The notes under the pieces are model-generated. The model saw only the letters and a list, made by a program, of their open reading frames with translations. It made no database searches and was not told the DNA's origin. Positions 27,518 through 35,325 of a DNA stretch of 64,000 nucleotides are shown here, piece by piece (position 1 is the stretch's first letter; every line of letters begins with the position of its first letter). The translations under genes and the position numbers were made by a program. The stretch is from Desulfuromonas acetoxidans DSM 684 (GTDB lineage: Bacteria > Desulfobacterota > Desulfuromonadia > Desulfuromonadales > Desulfuromonadaceae). The stretch lies in contig NZ_AAEW02000002.1 of NCBI RefSeq assembly GCF_000167355.1, forward strand, positions 124,001 through 188,000, given 5' to 3'.

Positions 27518-28774
27518 ATGAAGACACGTGAAAGAATCAAATTGCTGACAGCCGTTAGTTTCGCTGTCTTCGTCTTGGCGATTTATTGCATTTGGGGGTA
27601 TATCCACGAACGAACTCGGCTGTTGGCGCAAATCGATGAAAAGCTCTATGCCGCAGCGGTGGCTGTTCCTTTCGTTCTCGAAGACGACTTTCATGATCGC
27701 GCCGTCGGTGAACACAGCATCAGCTCTGCAGAGGATAACCGCAACATCGATAATCTTTCCAAGCTCAATGACCGTCTCGGCATAAAATTTCTCTACACCG
27801 TTATACGTGACCACAACGGAGACTACCGTTTGACCAGCTCAAGTGCCCCCAAAGATGAGCTGGAACACGGCGACGAAGTACGCTACTACACCGCCTATCC
27901 CGATGTCAGTGTCACGCTGAAACAGAGCTTTGAAGAATCCCATATCAATTTCAGCCGCCGCAACGAACCATATCACGCGTTGTACGTGCCGGTGTTCAGT
28001 GACCGTTGGGGCACCTATCGCTCCATCTTTGTCCCGATACGCACCCCCTCCGGACACACTTACGTTGTCGGTGCCGACCTGGATATCTCCTATGTTACCG
28101 CTAGGTTGCGCAACAATACGCTGAAAACGATTTTGAGCTTTGTCATTTTCACCTTGGCGATCCTGCCGATTATTTATGCCTACATCCAGGCCTTGAAGCA
28201 GAAAAACCGCGAATACCAGCAGGTCCACCAGCTCTACCTTGATCAATCCAAGCGCTCCATCACAGATCCTCTCACCCGGCTTTACAATCGCTTCAAGCTC
28301 GATGAAGAACTCGAAACCGCGTTCAGCCTGTTTCAGAACTACAACCGGACATTTGCTTTAATCATGACCGATCTGGATTATTTCAAAGCCATCAACGACC
28401 GCTATGGCCATCAGGTCGGCGATACCGTGTTGCAGAGTATTGCCACCCTGCTCAAAGAATCTTCGCGATCTGCGGATGTTGTCGGGCGTTGGGGCGGCGA
28501 AGAGTTTATGATCATCTGCCGCGACGCTGACAGTAACGGTGCCTTCCATCTTGCAGAAAAGCTCAGAACGGAAATTGCCAGCTATGCCCGCAAACATGAA
28601 TACTCCCTTACTGCGAGTTTTGGCGTCGCGGAGCCACAAACACAACAATCGCTGCCCCAATTATTGCAAAGTGTTGACGAAGCGCTGTATGCCGCCAAAC
28701 GTGCGGGAAGAAACCAGACGGTCAAAGCCTCCGATGACCTCCGCGCAACGCCCCTTTTCGACACGGACGAGTAA
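27518..28774 (+). CDS. Membrane-bound diguanylate cyclase (GGDEF) with periplasmic sensor
   Basis: 418 residues. N-terminal membrane segment (about 10-28), a periplasmic sensor of about 175 residues that looks Cache-like, and a second membrane segment (LSFVIFTLAILPIIYAYIQAL, about 205-227). A short coiled coil leads to the GGDEF domain (about 245-405). The active-site motif is GGEEF in RWGGEEFMII. The product-inhibition I-site RxxD (RSAD) lies five residues before it, so the enzyme should make c-di-GMP and be feedback-controlled. No EAL domain. Confidence 0.92.
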   Translation: MKTRERIKLLTAVSFAVFVLAIYCIWGYIHERTRLLAQIDEKLYAAAVAVPFVLEDDFHDRAVGEHSISSAEDNRNIDNLSKLNDRLGIKFLYTVIRDHNGDYRLTSSSAPKDELEHGDEVRYYTAYPDVSVTLKQSFEESHINFSRRNEPYHALYVPVFSDRWGTYRSIFVPIRTPSGHTYVVGADLDISYVTARLRNNTLKTILSFVIFTLAILPIIYAYIQALKQKNREYQQVHQLYLDQSKRSITDPLTRLYNRFKLDEELETAFSLFQNYNRTFALIMTDLDYFKAINDRYGHQVGDTVLQSIATLLKESSRSADVVGRWGGEEFMIICRDADSNGAFHLAEKLRTEIASYARKHEYSLTASFGVAEPQTQQSLPQLLQSVDEALYAAKRAGRNQTVKASDDLRATPLFDTDE

Positions 28775-28853
28775 ATCCAAGAGGCAGCAATGTTTCATCT
28801 AGCGGCCAAGCCCATTTTGAATTCTTAAAGTTAAAGGTTCAAAAAACTCCGCA

Positions 28854-28925
28854 TATAGCCAATAAGCTATATTTTCATTTTATAACGTATTGACTATATT
28901 TTTATTTTATAGCTTAATAACTATA
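28854..28925 (+). promoter_or_regulatory. Three HipB-type operator palindromes at 27-bp spacing
   Basis: TATAG-N8-CTATA at 28854-28871, TATAA-N8-CTATA at 28881-28898 and TATAG-N8-CTATA at 28908-28925. Starts are exactly 27 bp apart, and the intervening spacers (TTTTCATTT / TTTTTATTT) also match. E. coli HipB binds TATCC-N8-GGATA, so the arm-spacer-arm geometry is the same with a changed arm sequence. The array lies 28 bp before hipB in strongly AT-rich DNA and should mediate autorepression. Confidence 0.75.
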
Positions 28926-28952
28926 AAACATCCAAAACCAAAGGAGGTGGCC

Positions 28953-29201
28953 ATGAGAACCAAAACAACATCCCCGCAAAGCCTTGGTCTCATTTTGCGT
29001 GCGGCGCGCAAACGCAAAGGCCTCAGCCAAACAAAAGCCGGAAAATCCGTCGGTATCGATCAGCCCACTTTATCCAAAATTGAACGCGGCGAATCCAATG
29101 CCCGTCTCGACACGCTGTTTCGTCTCTTGGCTGCGTTGGATATGGAACTGATCATCAAGCCACGCGAAACCTCCTCAGCAACCGAGGGAGATCGCTGGTA
29201 A
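28953..29201 (+). CDS. hipB: HipB antitoxin (XRE-type HTH repressor)
   Basis: 82 residues from ATG 28953 with the strong site AAGGAGGTGG at 28941-28950. HTH_3 fold: LGLILRAARKRKGLSQTKAG, then VGIDQPTLSKIERGES. The flexible C-terminal tail ends in a terminal Trp (TEGDRW), as in E. coli HipB, where the tail controls Lon degradation. The stop codon is followed directly by the hipA ATG. It should bind the three upstream palindromes and neutralise HipA. Confidence 0.92.
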   Translation: MRTKTTSPQSLGLILRAARKRKGLSQTKAGKSVGIDQPTLSKIERGESNARLDTLFRLLAALDMELIIKPRETSSATEGDRW

Positions 29202-30509
29202 ATGGGCCGCAAACGACACGGATCAGAGCTGTTCATTTTTATGAACGGCGAAAAAGTGGGCCAGCTCACCCGCACTGCCGGCGGCAGACTGGAATGCCGC
29301 TATGCCGACTCCTGGCTGAACAGTAGCGCGGGACGCGGACTCTCCTTGTCCATGCCACTGACCGACCAGGTCTACTCCGGCCAGGTCGTCGAAAATTACT
29401 TCGACAACCTGCTTCCCGACAGTCAACCGATCCGTGACCGTATCCAGAAACGTTTTGCTGCCCAATCCAATCGCGGCTTTGATCTGTTGTGGCACATCGG
29501 CCGCGATTGTGTCGGCGCCATTCAACTCCTCCCGGAAGACCGCGCGCCGGATGTACACCACATCGAAGCGGAACCTCTCACGGACGATGACATTGCCCAA
29601 ACTCTGAAAAACTACGCCACCATGCCGCTGGGCATGCAGCAAGACAAAGACTTCCGCATTTCCATCGCCGGAGCTCAGGAAAAAACCGCACTGCTTAACC
29701 ACCATGGCCAATGGCACCGTCCACTAGGAGCAACACCGACCAGTCACCTGTTCAAACTGCCCATTGGCCGTATTGACCACAGCGGCATGGACTTAAGCGA
29801 CAGCGTTGAAAATGAATGGCTGTGCCTGGCTATCCTCACGGCCTACGGCCTACCTACTGCGCACAGTAAAATTATGAATTTTGCAGGCACGAAAACCCTG
29901 GTTGTCGAACGCTTTGACCGCCGCTGGTCCACGGACAACTCCTGGCTAATCCGCCTGCCGCAGGAAGATATGTGTCAGGCTCTCAACGTACCGCCGGCCC
30001 TGAAATACGAATCCGATGGCGGCCCCGGCATTGAAGCGATCATGACCTTGCTGCTGGGCTCAGCGCGCAGCCTGGAAGACCGCCGCACCTTTATGACCCA
30101 GGTGTTCCTGTTCTGGCTACTCGGCGCCATTGACGGCCACGGCAAAAACTTCAGCATTGCCTTGGGACCTGGAGGATCTTTTCAACTCACCCCGGCCTAT
30201 GATGTCATTTCCGCCTATCCCCTGATCGTCCAAAAACAGCTCAATCAAAAACGGCTGACCATGGCCATGTCGCTCCAGGGAAAAAACAGCCATTATCACT
30301 GGGAGCGGATGTTTCGTCGCCATTGGCTGGCCACGGCCAAACGGTGTAAATTCCCCGCGGAAGAGATGAACCGCATCATGGATGAAACGCTCGAAAGATT
30401 GGATGGTGCGATTGAGCAGGTGGAGAACATGCTGCCCCAAGGCTTTCCCGAGGAGATTGCAGCGTCTCTCTTTGAGGGGATGAGAAAAGCACGGGATCGG
30501 ATGGATTGA
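29202..30509 (+). CDS. hipA: HipA toxin, serine/threonine kinase
   Basis: 435 residues, close to E. coli HipA in length and motif sequence. N-terminal Couple_hipA region, then the kinase domain: SIAGAQEKTALL, GATPTSHLFKLPIG (Ser-containing P-loop-like ejectable segment), VERFDRRW, LPQEDMCQALNVPP, YESDGGPG. The catalytic loop GAIDGHGKNFS retains Asp and Asn, and metal-binding PAYDVISAYP follows. E. coli HipA phosphorylates glutamyl-tRNA synthetase and induces persistence. All visible catalytic residues are intact, so it is probably active and held by HipB. Confidence 0.95.
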   Translation: MGRKRHGSELFIFMNGEKVGQLTRTAGGRLECRYADSWLNSSAGRGLSLSMPLTDQVYSGQVVENYFDNLLPDSQPIRDRIQKRFAAQSNRGFDLLWHIGRDCVGAIQLLPEDRAPDVHHIEAEPLTDDDIAQTLKNYATMPLGMQQDKDFRISIAGAQEKTALLNHHGQWHRPLGATPTSHLFKLPIGRIDHSGMDLSDSVENEWLCLAILTAYGLPTAHSKIMNFAGTKTLVVERFDRRWSTDNSWLIRLPQEDMCQALNVPPALKYESDGGPGIEAIMTLLLGSARSLEDRRTFMTQVFLFWLLGAIDGHGKNFSIALGPGGSFQLTPAYDVISAYPLIVQKQLNQKRLTMAMSLQGKNSHYHWERMFRRHWLATAKRCKFPAEEMNRIMDETLERLDGAIEQVENMLPQGFPEEIAASLFEGMRKARDRMD

Positions 30510-30835
30510 TGAGATGGAGATTGCTAAATTTCTATTTTCAACGTGGCCGCACCAAAAGTCTCAACACCGTTGAGAGAATTACCCTCCTTGCTTCACTCAT
30601 GCCCTTAAAGACAATTATGTGCCGGAGCCCTACAGATCTTAAACCCCTTGATCGCGATGTGAAAAAAGCCGCACAAAAATCCCTGCATCGCGTGCTGCCG
30701 TGTCGAGACAACGACGACGAGGTGATGGAGTATACCGCCACAGATTGCCAAAAACAATGGCCGCCGCTGGACAAAAAAACACCTGCAACGAAGTTGCATA
30801 CGTTGGCAACAGAGGAAAAGGGGCGTGACGAGTAA
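30509..30835 (+). CDS. Possible small ORF overlapping the hipA stop (doubtful)
   Basis: An ATG overlaps the hipA stop as TGATG and opens 108 residues with a basic middle and acidic end. No recognised domain, low-complexity-free but unlike any family I know. Translational coupling to hipA would be natural, yet composition is unremarkable and the stretch 30510-30855 between hipA and convergent hsdR could simply be non-coding. Confidence 0.25.
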   Translation: MRWRLLNFYFQRGRTKSLNTVERITLLASLMPLKTIMCRSPTDLKPLDRDVKKAAQKSLHRVLPCRDNDDEVMEYTATDCQKQWPPLDKKTPATKLHTLATEEKGRDE

Positions 30836-30855
30836 AACACCTGCTCAACAGCTAC

Positions 30856-33800
30856 TTACCCGATCTCTAGAGGATTATTTTCACCAATATCGTTCTGCAA
30901 ACCACTGGCGGCATCAAGCTCAAAGCCACCTTGAAGGACAAAATCATGCAGCAAATTGGCGGCTTTGATATTCACTTTAAATGCCGGAAGGGCTTGGCCT
31001 TCAAGCTCTTCAAAATAGTCTTTGGCTTTTTGTCTGTCGATCGTTGCCACAAGGTTATCAAAGCGGCCGTATTCATTCAGATTGGCTTCTGTGGTGTTGG
31101 TGTTCATCAACGTGGTGAGTTGGTCGGCATCAACACCCAAAGATTCAACAAGGGCTTCAACTTCCCTGTTCTTTGCCTTGGCTTGGTAGTCGGTCAGGTA
31201 ATCGCGGAAGCTACGCTGCGGATCGATCTCAACGTCGCCACGCTGGATATCATGCAGAAAGATTGCGGCAATCTTTTGCTGTTCCTGCGAGAGCGAAGAA
31301 AACGAGCGTTGCAACTCAATCAGCGTTGCCTCCAGTGCCTCAGCGTCACCACCATTCTGCAAGACTTTGAGGTATTTCTCGAAACGCGAGTTCATGTAAT
31401 CGGCATCGATCTTACCGGTGTCGATCTCGGTAATGTGACTGTCGATATCGAAAGGAACGTCATCACCAGCGCCACCACCGCCGTTGGCCAGCTCTTTATA
31501 ACGTTGCAGCAGCGTCAGATATTGCTGGTGAGAGATATCTAGCGTTATCGTCAGACCACCTTCAAATTCATAGATGGTTTTCTCCCAGGTAAAGCCCTGT
31601 ATTTTCGCCGCCTCGAGAATAGCGCTGAATTCCTGAAAACATTTGGCAAAAGCAGCCCGTTCACTCTGATCATCCGGCAGTTTTTTGAAATCATCGATAC
31701 CTGCATCAGTGAAAATTGCCGCAATCTCGGCAAAAACCCCATTCATCCGTTCGAGATTTATCGGCAAACGGTTTGCAAAAAGACCTATAGGTTTATCACC
31801 GGAATAGAGTTTTACCGCAGCATCGACATTGCGTTTCATGGTGTGCGGTCTACGGTAATAGCGGACGGTGCCAAACGGCTTATCCGGCCCAAACAAACGA
31901 TTTGTTCGGGAAAAGGCCTGAATGATATTCTCATATTTCAGCACCTTATCCAGATAAAGGGTGTTCACCCATTTTGAATCAAAACCAGTAAGCATCTGGT
32001 CCACGACAATCAGCAGATTAAGCTGTTTGTTCGGCTCATTGGCAATACGCTTATAGGATTCTTTGTGAGCAAGCCTGTTGGCGATATCTTTTTTAAACTT
32101 CCCGTGGCTGCCCAAATCAAAATTTTGCCCATACGCCTGATTATAATCCTTCAGCAGCTCTACAAGCCCGTCAGTTTTAAAAACAGGATCACAGCCACCA
32201 TCTTCATCACTGATATGCGGATCAAACAGCGCGGTAATTTTTAAGTCTGGGAATCTCGCTTTGAACCGTCGGTAATATTCAATCGCCTCTTGAATGCTGC
32301 TGGTGGCAAAAATTGCGTGGAATTTTCCGCCCTGACTCAGAGTAGGCCAATTGTCGGCAATATCCTGAACCACCGCTTCGCGATGTTCATCACGGCGGTA
32401 TTGGCTATTAAGCAGATAATCTTCAATTCCTTTTTGGTAAACGCCTAAACCATCCCGGTAGCCCGCCATCGGCACATCATTCATATAGCGATTAAAGATC
32501 TTCTTTTTCTTCGGATCAGCAAAGGCTTCTTGCGGTGTAACGGCTTTGGCTCTTTCCAGGGCGACGGCCTGACGCACATCCCGGTCGCGGTAGGTGGCGA
32601 CTTGGTAAGGATCAAAGCCCAACACGTTCTTATCGCGGATGCCATCGGCAATGCTGTAACGGTGCAACTCATTGCCGAACACATCGGTGGTGGTGTTGTC
32701 TTTGCGAGTATTTTCCTTGTGAATGGGCGTACCGCTAAAGCCAAAGAACACCGCGCCTTTGAAGCTGTGTTTAATATCGATCAGCATGTCGCCAAAGGTC
32801 GAACGGTGACACTCATCGATGATAAACACAATGCGCTGAGCACGGATTTTTTCCAGATCGTGCGCGTTCAAACCACCCTCTTCATCCTTAAGTCGGCTCA
32901 TTTTCTGGATGGAGGTCACAATCAGGGTATCGGCCGGGTCGGTGCTTTTGAGTTTCGTCACCAGAATGCCGGTATGTTCGGTCGCCTGCACCGTATTGCC
33001 ATCACCGGCAAAGTCCCGATAGGCTTCAAAAGTCTGTGTGCCCAGCTCGACGCGATCCAGCAAAAAAACCACCTTATCCGCATCCTTGGAGTTGGCGATC
33101 AACTGAGCGGACTTGAAGCTGGTCATGGTTTTACCCGAGCCGGTGGTGTGCCAGATGTAGCCACCAAGGCGGTTGGGATTTTTCCAGTCCGTCTTCGCCA
33201 CCTGATCGGAAATGGCATGGGCGGCATAATACTGATAGCTGCGCATCACTTTCAGCACACCGTCGGACTCATCCGCCACGGTGTAAAAACCAATCAACTG
33301 GTGCGCCATAGGGATGGAGAGCAAGCCGGAGGTAAACGCCTTCCAGTCGTTAATCGGCTCGTTGTTAAAGTCCGCCCAGTGAAAAGCGTAATCTTTATTA
33401 AAAACACCGTCCGGCCCAGGATTGGCAAAATAAAGTGCCTCTTGTGGTTCCATGGCAACAAACAGCTGCACCAGGGAAAACAGACCAGTAAAAATCCCCT
33501 CACGGGAATACTTCTGAATCTGGTTATAGGCCTGACTCACCGGCACACCGCTTTTTTTCAGCTCGATGTGAATCACCGGCATGCCATTGATCAACAACAG
33601 CAGATCACCACGGCGGTCGTTGAGAATCTTGGAACCACGAGCAAAACGCGGCTGTTGGACAATCTGGTAGCGACTCTGCCCCGCAGCGATCTCGTGGCGA
33701 TCGTAAATTTTCAGGCTGACTTCCTTACCGAAGTGCAAGGTGTCATCCGGGTTGTCGCGGGTAATGGCAACGGTCTTGCCATTGATAAAGCCGTTCAACT

Positions 33801-34035
33801 TCAGTGGAGTGCGCAGCTCAATCACCTGCTCCATGATCTGCTGCATTTCGCTCTCCGTCAGTGGGACATCATTGAGCCGGTCCACCCCGCGATTATTCTC
33901 AAACAGGATGGTAGCCCAGTTTTCCAGCAGCTCTTTTTCGCTTGGATTCTTAATCACCTGCGACTCCCAGCCGCGCTGGGACAACTCATGGATAACGGCC
34001 TGCTCAAAGTCGGCCTCTTTGGAAAACGTGGTCAT
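30856..34035 (-). CDS. hsdR: Type I restriction enzyme, R (motor/endonuclease) subunit
   Basis: 1059 residues, normal length. N-terminal PD-(D/E)xK nuclease: D in RRGDLLLLING and ExK in VIHIELKKSGVP (about 150-185). SF2 translocase: Walker A WHTTGSGKTMTS (about 295), DExx box IIDECHRSTFGD, SFSGTP-like GFSGTPIHKEN, and the second RecA domain with QMLTGFDSKW and QAFSRTNRL. A helical C-terminal domain follows. HsdR cleaves unmodified DNA away from the recognition site after ATP-driven translocation. Last gene of the hsdM-hsdS-hsdR operon. Confidence 0.96.
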   Translation of the reverse strand: MTTFSKEADFEQAVIHELSQRGWESQVIKNPSEKELLENWATILFENNRGVDRLNDVPLTESEMQQIMEQVIELRTPLKLNGFINGKTVAITRDNPDDTLHFGKEVSLKIYDRHEIAAGQSRYQIVQQPRFARGSKILNDRRGDLLLLINGMPVIHIELKKSGVPVSQAYNQIQKYSREGIFTGLFSLVQLFVAMEPQEALYFANPGPDGVFNKDYAFHWADFNNEPINDWKAFTSGLLSIPMAHQLIGFYTVADESDGVLKVMRSYQYYAAHAISDQVAKTDWKNPNRLGGYIWHTTGSGKTMTSFKSAQLIANSKDADKVVFLLDRVELGTQTFEAYRDFAGDGNTVQATEHTGILVTKLKSTDPADTLIVTSIQKMSRLKDEEGGLNAHDLEKIRAQRIVFIIDECHRSTFGDMLIDIKHSFKGAVFFGFSGTPIHKENTRKDNTTTDVFGNELHRYSIADGIRDKNVLGFDPYQVATYRDRDVRQAVALERAKAVTPQEAFADPKKKKIFNRYMNDVPMAGYRDGLGVYQKGIEDYLLNSQYRRDEHREAVVQDIADNWPTLSQGGKFHAIFATSSIQEAIEYYRRFKARFPDLKITALFDPHISDEDGGCDPVFKTDGLVELLKDYNQAYGQNFDLGSHGKFKKDIANRLAHKESYKRIANEPNKQLNLLIVVDQMLTGFDSKWVNTLYLDKVLKYENIIQAFSRTNRLFGPDKPFGTVRYYRRPHTMKRNVDAAVKLYSGDKPIGLFANRLPINLERMNGVFAEIAAIFTDAGIDDFKKLPDDQSERAAFAKCFQEFSAILEAAKIQGFTWEKTIYEFEGGLTITLDISHQQYLTLLQRYKELANGGGGAGDDVPFDIDSHITEIDTGKIDADYMNSRFEKYLKVLQNGGDAEALEATLIELQRSFSSLSQEQQKIAAIFLHDIQRGDVEIDPQRSFRDYLTDYQAKAKNREVEALVESLGVDADQLTTLMNTNTTEANLNEYGRFDNLVATIDRQKAKDYFEELEGQALPAFKVNIKAANLLHDFVLQGGFELDAASGLQNDIGENNPLEIG

Positions 34036-34071
34036 GCGTTCAGTCCTTGGTTTAATTTCATGGCGTGCAAT

Positions 34072-35325
34072 TTATACAAACATCTTCCCCAGACAGGCTG
34101 ATTTGATCTGTTTTAGTTTTTTCAGCTGGGTGGCGTGTTGTGAGATCAGCGCGTCGAATTTGCGGAAATAAGTACCAATTTTTTTTTGTTCGGTAACCGA
34201 TGGCACTAGAAAAGTATATTCTGAATACTCTTTCGCATTAATTCCGGGTTGTCCAGACCTCTGAGAGGTAATCGTCACAAAGTTTTCATAGTTGCTAGAC
34301 AATGTTGTATAAAAAATGAAATCAGTGGATTCAGTATTTGACACTCTGGCACGAATTAAAAAACCTGCAAAGAAGACCCTCCCGTCAATTTCTCTGTAGA
34401 GATAGGTCTTTCCTACGGAAGCACCAGTTCGAGCGAACAAAATATCTCCTTCGCACAATAAATAGTTCTGAGAACTTGGGAGGTCCGCCTCTGGTGAAGT
34501 GAGATCTGTTTGGGAGAAACAGCGAGAAAATTCATCAATATCTGTAATGCGAATATATTTATTTCTACCATCATATTTTTTTGCTGCAGCGTTCAGCCCG
34601 TAGTCGAATGAATTACAAACATCACGCAGCTTTTTCTTTTCCCAATCCCCCTCAAAACCATTAAAGCGAATTTCTGGGGTAGAAGCACCATCTTGCGGAA
34701 ACATCTTTTGCAGCATCGCCTGTTTCAGCGTGACCAATTTGTCGTGCTTGCGCTGATGCAGCTCAATTATTCGATCAAGCTTTTTGAAATAGGTGCCAAT
34801 TTTTGTTTGTTCTTCATAAGGAGGAAAAAAAACGTTAAATCGTTTAATATCAGTGGCAAGAATATGTTTGATTGTATTGCCAGTAGTTATATTTCCAATA
34901 TCTTGTTTAGCCCTATATGTCTGAAAATAAAAATTCAAATAATAAGGGCAGCTTTTTTTTAATGGTTTGGATATAATTATTAGAGCGTGCGCTGCGGAGT
35001 TGTTAAGTTCATTCGGAATGACTGCAGTGTGCCCAACATGTCCAGATTGAACCATTACAATATCATTTGTTCTTAGCCAGTTTTTTTCTTGTTTAAAATA
35101 AAATTCTTCATCAATAAAAATTTCTGTTTTTCTATTTATTTTCCCATTTTTCACATTATTTGATTGAAGATAAAAATAACCATTTTTCGTGTAATAAGGT
35201 GTTGCTGTACCTACGAATGCATTTCTTATTTTTGTATAAATTTCACCTAAAGGATTCTCGGTCCACCCATTCACATAGCCAAGAAACCGAATCTCTGGCA
35301 CATTACTATCCTTTTTATTCGCCAT
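34072..35325 (-). CDS. hsdS: Type I restriction-modification specificity subunit
   Basis: 417 residues with the expected two target-recognition domains. Each TRD is followed by a conserved helical spacer: YEEQTKIGTYFKKLDRIIELHQRK (about 168-195) and TEQKKIGTYFRKFDALISQHATQ (about 380-405). The repeated KIGTYF..FD segments show the internal symmetry. The TRDs define a bipartite DNA target that cannot be read from sequence. The gene is clearly more AT-rich than its neighbours, common for hsdS. It overlaps hsdM by 11 bp. Confidence 0.94.
   Translation of the reverse strand: MANKKDSNVPEIRFLGYVNGWTENPLGEIYTKIRNAFVGTATPYYTKNGYFYLQSNNVKNGKINRKTEIFIDEEFYFKQEKNWLRTNDIVMVQSGHVGHTAVIPNELNNSAAHALIIISKPLKKSCPYYLNFYFQTYRAKQDIGNITTGNTIKHILATDIKRFNVFFPPYEEQTKIGTYFKKLDRIIELHQRKHDKLVTLKQAMLQKMFPQDGASTPEIRFNGFEGDWEKKKLRDVCNSFDYGLNAAAKKYDGRNKYIRITDIDEFSRCFSQTDLTSPEADLPSSQNYLLCEGDILFARTGASVGKTYLYREIDGRVFFAGFLIRARVSNTESTDFIFYTTLSSNYENFVTITSQRSGQPGINAKEYSEYTFLVPSVTEQKKIGTYFRKFDALISQHATQLKKLKQIKSACLGKMFV

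Noticed and set aside
28854-28925. Three 27-bp direct repeats that could be read as a tiny CRISPR array
   Set aside because: Spacing has no unique spacers, each unit is a palindrome matching the HipB operator geometry, there are no cas genes, and the array sits exactly at the hipB promoter.
32530-34101. Long open frame (523 codons) on the strand opposite hsdR
   Set aside because: Antisense shadow of a well-supported hsdR gene; no recognised domain or start site.
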